In this document: positions 1 to 8,895 of the stretch, one piece after another
How positions within the stretch are numbered: position 1 is the stretch's first letter
Layout of the letters: each line of letters opens with the position of its first letter
NCBI RefSeq assembly: GCF_013426735.1
Contig: NZ_AP023272.1
Location: 2,958,501-3,022,500, forward strand
Origin: Agrobacterium vitis
Lineage (GTDB): Bacteria; Pseudomonadota; Alphaproteobacteria; Rhizobiales; Rhizobiaceae
Direction: 5' to 3'
Length of the DNA stretch: 64,000 nt
Program-made: the position numbers and the translations under genes
The notes under the pieces: model-generated
The model's database searches: none
Told to the model about the DNA's origin: nothing
Seen by the model: only the letters and a program-made list of their open reading frames with translations

Positions 1-221
1 TGTTCAAGAACGGTCGCAATCGCGCCGTCCGCATCCCCGTGGAATTCGAATTTCCGGGCGATGAAGTGATCATGCGCAAGGAAGGCGACCGGATCATTAT
101 TGAGCCTGTCAACGACAAGAAGCAAAACCTGATCGAGTGGCTGCGTAGTCAGCCGCCTATCGAGGAGGATTTTCCCGATTTTGATCTGATTGAACCACCG
201 CCGAGACCAGTCGATTTATGA
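1..221 (+). CDS. vapB: VapB-type antitoxin (5' end outside the window)
   Basis: This is the DNA-binding antitoxin of a type II toxin-antitoxin pair. It should neutralise the VapC-like RNase encoded next and repress the shared promoter. The open frame runs in from the window edge (first full codon at base 3), so the true start is upstream; a GTG at 39 lies inside the conserved region and is not a credible start. The visible part begins with a SpoVT/AbrB-type swapped-hairpin core (FKNGRNRAVRIP, then FPGDEVIMRKEGDRIIIEP), followed by an acidic, proline-rich tail that would wrap the toxin. About 72 residues are visible, near the full size for the family. Its stop overlaps the vapC start (ATGA), as usual in these pairs. 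Confidence 0.85.
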   Translation, partial: FKNGRNRAVRIPVEFEFPGDEVIMRKEGDRIIIEPVNDKKQNLIEWLRSQPPIEEDFPDFDLIEPPPRPVDL

Positions 222-643
222 TAACCGCGCGCTACATGCTCGACACCAATATTATCTCTGATGTGGTGCGAAATCCTATGGGCAGGGCGGCAGACGTTAT
301 GCATGGCCTCAACCGTGACGATATTTGCCTGAGTTCAATTGTTCTGTCGGAAATCCTGTTTGGCATACAGCGCAAAGGCTCCGAGCGGCTTACTCGTTTG
401 GTTGAAGGGGTCTTGGAAAGGATCGCTGTCATTGCCTATGATGATTTGGCGGGCCGTCATTATGCTGAGATTCGCACCGCCTTGGAAAAACAGGGAACAC
501 CTATCGGCGCAACCGACCTGTTCATCGCCGCCCATGCGCTGTCGCTGGATATGGTTCTGGTCACCAACAATACCCGTGAATTTGCCCGCGTACCCGGGCT
601 GAAACTGGAAAACTGGCTCGAAACCGCACATGAGGGGCAATAG
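218..643 (+). CDS. vapC: VapC-type PIN-domain ribonuclease toxin
   Basis: This is a PIN-domain endoribonuclease of 141 aa, the toxin half of a VapBC pair. The acidic metal-binding residues are present in the usual places: YMLDTNIIS near the N-terminus (Asp9), SEILFG (Glu45 region), and IGATDLFIAAHA with VTNNTREF near the C-terminus. VapC enzymes cut specific tRNAs or rRNA when freed from the antitoxin. The start overlaps vapB by 4 bases, so translation is coupled. The stop is only 3 bases before the first GFA gene, so the toxin may share a transcript with the genes downstream, which is less usual for a self-contained module. Nothing in the active site looks broken. Confidence 0.9.
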   Translation: MITARYMLDTNIISDVVRNPMGRAADVMHGLNRDDICLSSIVLSEILFGIQRKGSERLTRLVEGVLERIAVIAYDDLAGRHYAEIRTALEKQGTPIGATDLFIAAHALSLDMVLVTNNTREFARVPGLKLENWLETAHEGQ

Positions 644-646
644 GCC

Positions 647-1135
647 ATGGCAGAGACAATCCACACCGGCGGTTGCCAATGCGGAGCCATCCGGTTTCGC
701 GTCAACGGCGTTCTGAAAGACTCATCGATCTGCCATTGCCGCATGTGCCAGAAGGCGTTCGGGGCCTATTATGCACCGCTGGTCTCGGTGCGAGGGGTAG
801 ACTTTCAGTGGACACGGGGCGAGCGCAAGATGTTCCGCTCCAGCAATGTCGTGTCGCGCGGCTTCTGCGGCGATTGCGGCACACCCCTGACCTATGAGGC
901 CCCGGATGGCATGGCGGTTGCGGCAGGCGCTTTCGATGATCCATCCACCCTGCCCCCGGTGCAGCAATTCGGGACAGAAGGGAAAATAGGCTTCGTCGAT
1001 CACCTGCATGAATTGCCGGGCAATCCGACAGAAGAAGACCTTGATGAGTTTCCATTCCTCGATGGCCTCGTCTCCTACCAGCACCCCGACCACGATACCG
1101 ACACCTGGCCAACCGAAAGCGGAGCAAAGCCATGA
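647..1135 (+). CDS. GFA family protein, tandem copy 1
   Basis: This is a zinc-binding protein of the GFA family (named for glutathione-dependent formaldehyde-activating enzyme), 162 aa. Seen: GGCQCGAIRF at the N-terminus, then SSICHCRMCQKAFG, then SRGFCGDCGTPLTY. These are the spaced cysteine pairs that bind two zinc ions in the family. Substrates of most GFA proteins are unknown, and few act on S-hydroxymethylglutathione, so a formaldehyde role is only a name-based guess. It is the first of three consecutive GFA genes, each overlapping the next by 4 bases, all downstream of vapC. The C-terminal YQHPDHDTDTWP motif recurs in the other two copies. Confidence 0.9.
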   Translation: MAETIHTGGCQCGAIRFRVNGVLKDSSICHCRMCQKAFGAYYAPLVSVRGVDFQWTRGERKMFRSSNVVSRGFCGDCGTPLTYEAPDGMAVAAGAFDDPSTLPPVQQFGTEGKIGFVDHLHELPGNPTEEDLDEFPFLDGLVSYQHPDHDTDTWPTESGAKP

Positions 1136-1595
1136 GCGAGATTTTTTCCGGTGGCTGCCAGTGTGGCGCGGTGCGGTTTCAAGCGGCCAAGCTGGGGCGG
1201 CCTTCCATCTGTCATTGCCGCATGTGCCAAAAGCAATTCGGTGGCTTTTTTGGCGCTTTTGTTACCGCCGATCAGGCCCATCTGACCTGGACGCGCGGCC
1301 AGCCAAAATTGTTTCGCTCGTCTGCCAAGGTCAAGCGTGGCTTTTGTGAAAAATGCGGCACGCCGCTAACCTACCAGCATCCCACCGGGGTAGAGATCGC
1401 CATCGGTGCGTTTGACAATCCCGCCGCCTTTGAGCCTGCCATTCAGGTCAATCACCACAAGCGCCTGCCGTGGATCGATACGCTGCTTGAAAAGCCGGTC
1501 TATAACAGCCCGGAATACGAGGCGTTTTTCGACTCCATCGAATCCTGGCAGCACCCGGATTTCGACACGCAAGTCTGGCCAGTGGAGGATGACGC

Positions 1596-1599
<4 letters not shown>
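1132..1599 (+). CDS. GFA family protein, tandem copy 2
   Basis: This is the second GFA-family zinc protein, 155 aa, starting inside the stop of copy 1 (ATGA overlap) and therefore probably translationally coupled. The cysteine signature is intact: GGCQCGAVRF, SICHCRMCQKQFGG and KRGFCEKCGTPLTY. The C-terminus (SWQHPDFDTQVWP) matches copies 1 and 3 in position. The central part, which normally shapes the substrate pocket, differs clearly from both neighbours, so the copies look like old paralogues and not a fresh duplication. Catalytic activity cannot be read from the sequence. Confidence 0.9.
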
Positions 1600-3066
<1,467 letters not shown>

Positions 3067-3089
3067 GAATTGGCCTTTGGGAGGCACTC

Positions 3090-4706
3090 ATGAGCCGCGA
3101 AAAAATCACCCTGTTCGACACCACGCTGCGTGATGGGCAGCAGACGCCCGGCATCGATTTTTCCGTGGAAGACAAGATTGCCATTGCCGCCATGCTGGAT
3201 AATTTCGGGCTGGACTATGTCGAAGGCGGCTATCCCGGCGCCAATCCGACCGACACGGCGTTTTTCTCAAAGAAACGCACCAGCCGCGCCCGCTTCACGG
3301 CGTTTGGCATGACCAAACGCGCCGGAATTTCCGCTTCCAACGATCCGGGCCTGAGCCAGCTTTTGCAATCGAAAAGCGATGCCATCTGTCTGGTGGCGAA
3401 AAGCTGGGATTACCATGTGGCAGTGGCGCTTGGCTGCACCAATGAGGAAAACCTCGACTCGATCCGCGACAGCGTCAAGGCCGTGATGGCTGCGGGCAAG
3501 GAAGCGCTGGTGGATTGCGAGCATTTCTTCGACGGCTACAAGGCTAATCCCGATTATGCGGTGGCCTGTGCCAAAACCGCCTATGAGGCCGGTGCGCGCT
3601 GGGTGGTGCTGTGCGACACCAATGGCGGCACCCAGCCGCCGGAAATCCGCACGATCATTGCCAGTCTGATCGAGGCAGGTGTTCCCGGCACGTCGCTGGG
3701 TATTCACGCCCATAATGATACCGGCCAGGCCGTTGCCAATTCGCTGGCCGCCGTGGAGGCTGGTGTGCGCCAGATTCAAGGCACCCTGAACGGCATTGGC
3801 GAGCGCTGCGGCAATGCCGATCTCACCACCATCATTCCAACGCTCTGTCTGAAGAAGACCTATGCCGACCGGTTCGAGACGGCCATCGACCTCGAAAAGC
3901 TGGTGGAATTGACCCGCCTCTCGCATGCCTTCGATGAGCTGTTGAACCGCTCTCCCAACCATCAGGCTCCCTATGTCGGCGCTTCGGCCTTCGCCACCAA
4001 GGCTGGCATCCATGCCTCGGCGCTGTTGAAGGACCCGAAAACCTATGAGCACGTGGAGCCGGGTCTGGTGGGCAATTTCCGCAAGGTCATGGTCTCCGAT
4101 CAGGGCGGCAAGGCCAATTTCATCAACGAGTTGAAACGCCGCGGCATCACGGTTGCCAAGGACGACCCGAAGCTGGACCGGCTGATCGAGATCGTCAAGC
4201 AGCGCGAAGCGACAGGCTATGCCTATGAAGGGGCCGATGGCAGTTTCGAACTTTTGGCGCATCGCACCCTCGGCACCGTGCCGGAGTTTTTCGCCGTCGA
4301 GAGCTTCCGGGTGATGATCGAGCGCCGGTTTGACAGCAATGGCAATTTGAAAACCGTGTCAGAAGCCGTGGTGAAAATGGTGATCGACGGGCAGACGGTG
4401 ATGTCGGTCGCCGAAGGTGACGGCCCGGTCAACGCATTGGACATTGCTCTTCGCAAGGATCTCGGCAAATTCCAAAGCGAAATAAAAGATCTGGAACTGG
4501 CCGATTTCAAGGTCCGTATCCTCAATGGCGGCACCGAAGCCATTACCCGCGTGCTGATCGAATCCACCGATGCCAGCGGCGCCCGCTGGTGGACGGTAGG
4601 CGTATCGGAAAACATCATCGACGCCTCGTTCCAGGCCTTGATGGACGCCATTGTCTATAAGCTGATGAAAAACCGCCAATTGGCCGGGCGGATTGCGGCG
4701 GAATAA
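3090..4706 (+). CDS. cimA: (R)-citramalate synthase
   Basis: This enzyme condenses pyruvate with acetyl-CoA to (R)-citramalate, the entry to the threonine-independent route to 2-oxobutyrate and isoleucine. It is 538 aa. An HMGL/LeuA-type TIM barrel fills the N-terminal half (FDTTLRDGQQTPG with the catalytic Arg-Asp, and the metal-binding HAHNDTGQA motif), followed by a LeuA-type allosteric domain from about residue 390 that usually senses isoleucine. The split of CimA from LeuA rests on overall family resemblance (YVEGGYPGANP region, NGIGERCGNADL). A good ribosome site (GGGAGG) precedes the ATG. It may be co-transcribed with pip. Confidence 0.9.
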   Translation: MSREKITLFDTTLRDGQQTPGIDFSVEDKIAIAAMLDNFGLDYVEGGYPGANPTDTAFFSKKRTSRARFTAFGMTKRAGISASNDPGLSQLLQSKSDAICLVAKSWDYHVAVALGCTNEENLDSIRDSVKAVMAAGKEALVDCEHFFDGYKANPDYAVACAKTAYEAGARWVVLCDTNGGTQPPEIRTIIASLIEAGVPGTSLGIHAHNDTGQAVANSLAAVEAGVRQIQGTLNGIGERCGNADLTTIIPTLCLKKTYADRFETAIDLEKLVELTRLSHAFDELLNRSPNHQAPYVGASAFATKAGIHASALLKDPKTYEHVEPGLVGNFRKVMVSDQGGKANFINELKRRGITVAKDDPKLDRLIEIVKQREATGYAYEGADGSFELLAHRTLGTVPEFFAVESFRVMIERRFDSNGNLKTVSEAVVKMVIDGQTVMSVAEGDGPVNALDIALRKDLGKFQSEIKDLELADFKVRILNGGTEAITRVLIESTDASGARWWTVGVSENIIDASFQALMDAIVYKLMKNRQLAGRIAAE

Positions 4707-4853
4707 GCCAAAACCGTCTTGATCTGCTTTCCAGTTTTCGAACATTGACATGGTCGCATTCACCAAACTCACTGATCCTTCAATGGAATGAATTTGCCGT
4801 TTGCGTCCTGAAGGCGTATCGGCAGGAAAAACAGCAATGGGATCGGACACATC

Positions 4854-5777
4854 ATGAGCGAGGTTGCAGCGCCAGCGGGCGAAAACCGCGATAGCCTGCG
4901 GGGCTTTCTTTTTGCGCTTTCAGCCTATCTACTCTGGGGTTTTCTGCCCCTTTACATGAAGGCAGTCGCACATATTCCGCCCATGGAAGTGATCGCCCAT
5001 CGGGTGCTCTGGTCCATTCCGGTCGCCGGTCTCGTTCTTCTGGTGCTGCGGCGCACCGATGACCTGAAGCGAGCGCTGCGCAATCCGAAAATGATCGGCA
5101 TGGCGGCAATCACCGCCTGCCTGATCAGCATCAACTGGGGCATTTATGTCTGGGCCATTGGTGCAGGCCATGCGCTGGATACGGCGCTTGGCTATTTCAT
5201 CAATCCGCTGTTTTCCATTCTGCTTGGTGCCGTGCTGCTGAAGGAAAAACTGAAACCGGCGCAAATGGCGGCGCTGGCTTTGGTGGTGGTCGCCGTCGTT
5301 ATCCTGACGGTCGATGCCGGACGCCTGCCGCTGATCGCCCTCAGCCTTACCTTTTCCTGGGGTTTTTATGCGTTTTTCCGCAAGACGCTGCCGATTGGCC
5401 CCAATCAGGGCTTTCTGCTGGAAGTGCTGCTGCTGTCACCTTTCGCCCTGGCCTACCTGATCTATCTCGGCGTGACCGGACAGTCGCATTTCCTGGGGTC
5501 GCCGGATGCCAGCATGTTCAACAATACCGTGCTACCGGCCTTGAGCGGGTTGGTCACGGCCGTGCCGCTGATCCTCTACGCCAATGGTGCCAAGCTCCTG
5601 CGTCTCTCCACCATCGGCATCATGCAATATATCGCCCCGACGATGATTTTCCTGATCGCCGTCTTCCTGTTTCGCGAGGAATTCAGCACCGCCAAGGCCA
5701 TTGCCTTCCCGCTGATCTGGGTGGCACTGGTCATCTATACCTTACCGATGCTGAAACGGCGCCGATCAGAGCTTTGA
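4854..5777 (+). CDS. rarD: RarD-type EamA transporter
   Basis: This is an inner-membrane protein of the drug/metabolite transporter superfamily, 307 aa, with about ten hydrophobic segments making up two EamA repeats. Family signs: the N-terminal AYLLWGFLPLYMKA, then HRVLWSIP, SINWGIYVWA and ALGYFINPL, all typical of RarD (linked by homology to chloramphenicol sensitivity). The true substrate of RarD proteins is not established. Its last 12 bases overlap the end of the LOG-family gene on the other strand, so the two transcripts converge without a spacer. Confidence 0.9.
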   Translation: MSEVAAPAGENRDSLRGFLFALSAYLLWGFLPLYMKAVAHIPPMEVIAHRVLWSIPVAGLVLLVLRRTDDLKRALRNPKMIGMAAITACLISINWGIYVWAIGAGHALDTALGYFINPLFSILLGAVLLKEKLKPAQMAALALVVVAVVILTVDAGRLPLIALSLTFSWGFYAFFRKTLPIGPNQGFLLEVLLLSPFALAYLIYLGVTGQSHFLGSPDASMFNNTVLPALSGLVTAVPLILYANGAKLLRLSTIGIMQYIAPTMIFLIAVFLFREEFSTAKAIAFPLIWVALVIYTLPMLKRRRSEL

Positions 5778-6386
5778 CAACATCTCAGCATCGCCGGAGA
5801 TGCGACCGAGTTCTTCCCAGCGATCGACAATCGTCGGCACGATGGCCTCGATCTCGTCAATCACCAGCGGCTGGACCTTATGGCCGGTATGGACGAAGCC
5901 CTCCTGGCGCATGTGCGTGATCAGCTCCAGCATCGGGTCCCAGAAACCGTTGACATTGGCAAAGACCATCGGCTTTTCATGGCGGCCAAGCTGGCCCCAG
6001 GTCATGATCTCGACGATTTCCTCTAGCGTACCGATACCGCCCGGCAAGGTGACGAAGGCATCGGCGCGCTCGAACATCTTGTGCTTGCGCTGATGCATAT
6101 CCTCGGTGATGATCAATTCGTTCAACTGACCAAGAGAATGGCGTGTGGCTTCCATATCGACCAGAAATTCGGGTATGATGCCCGTCACTTGGCCACCCGC
6201 ATCCAGCACGCCGCTGGCAACGGCACCCATGATGCCCTTGGTGCCGCCACCATAGACGAGGCGCAGGCCATGAGCGGCAATCGAGTGGCCAAGTGTGCGG
6301 CCCGCAGCCATGTAATCGGGATCGCGCCCGGGCCGTGAGCCACAATAAACGCAGATGGATCGAATCGAAGAATGGTTTTCTGTCAT
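5766..6386 (-). CDS. LOG-family nucleoside-5'-monophosphate phosphoribohydrolase
   Basis: This 206-aa Rossmann-fold enzyme belongs to the LOG family (TIGR00730), which splits base from ribose-5-phosphate in nucleotide monophosphates and, in plant-associated bacteria, activates cytokinins. Key signature: LPGGIGTLEE (the family PGGxGTxxE), with SICVYCGSRPG at the N-terminus and VYGGGTKGIMG. The ATG at 6386 is chosen because the conserved fold starts nine residues later. The frame stays open upstream to a TTG at 6458 but that part has no family sequence, and no clear ribosome site is visible before either start. It was often mislabelled lysine decarboxylase. Confidence 0.88.
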   Translation of the reverse strand: MTENHSSIRSICVYCGSRPGRDPDYMAAGRTLGHSIAAHGLRLVYGGGTKGIMGAVASGVLDAGGQVTGIIPEFLVDMEATRHSLGQLNELIITEDMHQRKHKMFERADAFVTLPGGIGTLEEIVEIMTWGQLGRHEKPMVFANVNGFWDPMLELITHMRQEGFVHTGHKVQPLVIDEIEAIVPTIVDRWEELGRISGDAEMLSKL

Positions 6387-6735
6387 ACGTTTAGAATGGC
6401 CATCGCGGCCCGCTGACGTCAATAAAATTAACGAAAACTCCAGGAAGCCTATGAACAAACCGGGTTCATCGCTTGTGCAGCGATTAAGGAAACGTTACTG
6501 CATAAACTCTTAAATCCCAATGGATGTAAGAGATCGGACCAAAATGCGGGACGCGATTTTTGGAAAATCCGATGGAAATGCCAAATCCGTAGTACCGCAG
6601 CGGTCTGCGGTTTTGAGCATGGGCCATGCAGTGGGGACAGAACTTTTGAGCGTCCTTCATGGGGTATTCATACCCCATGGCGCTCTATCAGTTTCAAGGG
6701 ATATGGCGGAATAATCCGCCCGGAGACGTTGGACT
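6387..6735. other. Intergenic region between the LOG and LysM genes
   Basis: About 350 bases between divergent genes, with no convincing coding frame. It should hold both promoters. I see an 8-bp palindrome TGACGTCA at 6414-6421, a small GC hairpin at 6594-6611 (ACCGCA/TGCGGT followed by TTT), and the strong inverted repeat at 6658-6679 listed separately. Confidence 0.5.
6658..6679. promoter_or_regulatory. Perfect 10-bp inverted repeat upstream of the LysM gene
   Basis: Arms CATGGGGTAT and ATACCCCATG are separated by only two bases (TC), ending 57 bases before the LysM gene start. As DNA this is a good dimeric repressor or activator site; as RNA it would be a tight hairpin whose two-base loop would have to open. 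No known regulator is recognised. Confidence 0.4.
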
Positions 6736-8718
6736 ATGAAAAACCGTGCCGGTTGGCTGGCTCTCGGCGTGCTTGCCATTGCGACAGTATTGATGGTGTT
6801 TTTCGTGCTTCCGCAAATTGGCGGCACAAAGAAGACAGCAGAAACACCTGCTGCCCCGGCTGAACAGGCGGCGACGCCCGAAGCGTCCGGGCCGTCCTCA
6901 CCCACGCCTGCCCCCGATGGCCAGGCCGCCGCCAAGATGCAGCGTCTGACCAAGGCCGCAGAGCAATCGGTGGCCGCTTTGGAAAATCTGTTTGCCGATC
7001 AGAAAACCCCGGCACCCGAACTTTACGCCACAGCCCGTATTGCTGCATTGACAGCCCTGAAAGCCCTATCGGATGCCGATCTTCCCGCCGGAATCGAAGC
7101 AGGCCTTGTAAACAGTCTCACCAAGGCCAAGGCCTCGGCAGCCCATGCCTTGCAATTGATCGCCAAACTGCCCGCCTCCCCGCAGGATGCCGCCGCCATG
7201 ATCGCCAATATCGGTCGGGCCATGCGCGGCGAACCGGAAGTGGCTATCGATCCAGACATGCCGCGTTTTGACGTGCTGCGTGTTGAAAAAGACGGCTCGA
7301 CTGTCATCGCCGGCAGTGCGGCACCGGGTGCCAAGGTCGAGGTCCATGACGGCTCCAACAATATTGCCAGTGCCACCGCCTCTCCAAACGGTGACTTCGC
7401 CATCGTGCTCGACAAGCCCTTGTCACCCGGCGATCATTCTCTGGATTTGAAAGCCACGACCAAGGAAGGCAAGACCATCGGGTCTGAGGAGCAAGCCACG
7501 GTTTCCGTCCCGGCCGACCCATCCGGTGACGTGCTGGCCATGGTGACCAAGCCCGGCGAAGCCAGCCGGCTGATCAGTGGCCCGCAACAGGATCAAGTCC
7601 CGCCAAAGGATCAGGGCCAGCCACAGGCTGCGGAACAGATCAATGGTGTAGACAAACAGGGGCGCGTCGCCGCTGCTACGCCCACAACGACGCCTGGATC
7701 TGCGTCCACCCCATCCTTGTCCGCTGCCGATTTACAGATCACCGCGGTCGAGCTTGAAGGCGACAAAATTTTCGTAGCAGGCAATGCCCAGAAGGGCCGC
7801 ACCGTGACCGCCTATGCCGATGGCAAGCAGATCGGCTCGGCGGATGTCGACCAGAAGGGGCATTTCGTGGTCGAAGGCCAGATGCCGCTTTCCGTCGGCC
7901 AGCATATCATCAGCGTCGATCTGAAGGATGCCAATGGCAGGGTCACACTGCGCGCGTCCGTGCCGTTCAACCGACCGGAAGGCGATCAGGTTGCGGTTGT
8001 CGCACCGGAAGCCCAGCCCGGCGCCGCCAGCAGCACCGTCAGCCCGGCCACCGTCGATAGCAACCTGTTCGACCGGCAGCGCGATACACTCGCGAAGTCC
8101 TTCACGCTGCTCAGCAACCTGTTTGCCGATGGCAAGACACCGACGCTGGAAAGCCTGGCGGCATCGCGTTCGGCGCTGGAATTTGCTCTGAAGGCGGTTG
8201 CGGATTTCCGCCCGACCCCCAGCACTGACCAGACCGCCAGCGCCTTCATGGCGCGCATGGCAGACCAGGCTGACAAGGCTCTGGTGGTCCTCAAACAAGT
8301 GCCGACCGCTTCGGTCACGGCGATGGCCAATGCCTTGCCGACCCTCAAGTCGCTTGTCGATGCGGCGCTGGAACCCATGCCGGCCAAAATTGCCGCAGCG
8401 CAAGCCGCAGCGACGCAAAACCCGGCACCAGCCCTCGCACCAACCGATGGCACATCGCCGCCAGTGCTGAGCCAGGCACCGCTGACCGAAAGCAAGAATG
8501 CGGTGATCATCCGCCGGGGCGATACGCTCTGGCAGATTTCCCGGCGGGTCTATGGCCAGGGCGTACGCTACACGACGATCTATGTCGCCAATGCCGAACA
8601 GATCAGTAATCCCGACCTGATCGAGCCCGGCCAGACCTTCACCGTGCCGGATCAATCCATGCCGGATGACGAGGCCGAGAAAATCCACCGCAAATGGATG
8701 CGGGAGCACAAGCGATAG
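6736..8718 (+). CDS. Membrane-anchored LysM protein with mirrored helical and Ig-like modules
   Basis: This is a periplasmic peptidoglycan-associated protein (660 aa) with one N-terminal membrane segment (residues 7-28) that probably stays as an anchor, followed by a Pro/Ala linker. Then come a helical module with NLFADQKTP (about 55-160), an Ig-like beta domain (about 172-260), a Pro/Gln-rich linker, a second Ig-like domain (about 330-415), a second helical module with NLFADGKTP (about 435-545) and a C-terminal LysM domain (about 590-645, with RRGDTLWQISRRVYG). So helical-Ig is followed by Ig-helical, a mirrored duplication. LysM binds glycan chains, so a wall-scaffolding role is inferred. 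Rhizobial genomes carry similar LysM proteins. The ribosome site is GGAGA; a terminator follows at 8799. Confidence 0.85.
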   Translation: MKNRAGWLALGVLAIATVLMVFFVLPQIGGTKKTAETPAAPAEQAATPEASGPSSPTPAPDGQAAAKMQRLTKAAEQSVAALENLFADQKTPAPELYATARIAALTALKALSDADLPAGIEAGLVNSLTKAKASAAHALQLIAKLPASPQDAAAMIANIGRAMRGEPEVAIDPDMPRFDVLRVEKDGSTVIAGSAAPGAKVEVHDGSNNIASATASPNGDFAIVLDKPLSPGDHSLDLKATTKEGKTIGSEEQATVSVPADPSGDVLAMVTKPGEASRLISGPQQDQVPPKDQGQPQAAEQINGVDKQGRVAAATPTTTPGSASTPSLSAADLQITAVELEGDKIFVAGNAQKGRTVTAYADGKQIGSADVDQKGHFVVEGQMPLSVGQHIISVDLKDANGRVTLRASVPFNRPEGDQVAVVAPEAQPGAASSTVSPATVDSNLFDRQRDTLAKSFTLLSNLFADGKTPTLESLAASRSALEFALKAVADFRPTPSTDQTASAFMARMADQADKALVVLKQVPTASVTAMANALPTLKSLVDAALEPMPAKIAAAQAAATQNPAPALAPTDGTSPPVLSQAPLTESKNAVIIRRGDTLWQISRRVYGQGVRYTTIYVANAEQISNPDLIEPGQTFTVPDQSMPDDEAEKIHRKWMREHKR

Positions 8719-8732
8719 GCTGAAACACCGTC

Positions 8733-8761
8733 AAGGACTGGGCTGAACACGTCCAGTCCTT
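8733..8761 (+). repeat. Inverted repeat after the LysM gene
   Basis: A 9-bp perfect stem (AAGGACTGG / CCAGTCCTT, loop 11 bases) lies 15 bases after the stop codon. There is no U tract, so it is more likely an mRNA 3'-end stabiliser than a terminator; the proper terminator is about 40 bases further on. Confidence 0.5.
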
Positions 8762-8798
8762 GCCTCTCTCGCTCATATTGCCTATATCAGCGACGACC

Positions 8799-8825
8799 AA
8801 AGGCGGCCCCAGGGTCGCCTTTTTT
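8799..8825 (+). terminator. Rho-independent terminator of the LysM gene
   Basis: A perfect 7-bp stem (AAAGGCG / CGCCTTT) with a 10-base loop runs directly into a T6 tract. It lies between the LysM gene and the ABC exporter gene, so the two are probably separate transcripts. Confidence 0.8.
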
Positions 8826-8895
8826 GTGCCGCCTCTCAGGGTGGCTCTCCGGAAACCGACCGCGCTTCCACCAGCCCGCGCGCAGGACATAGAGC

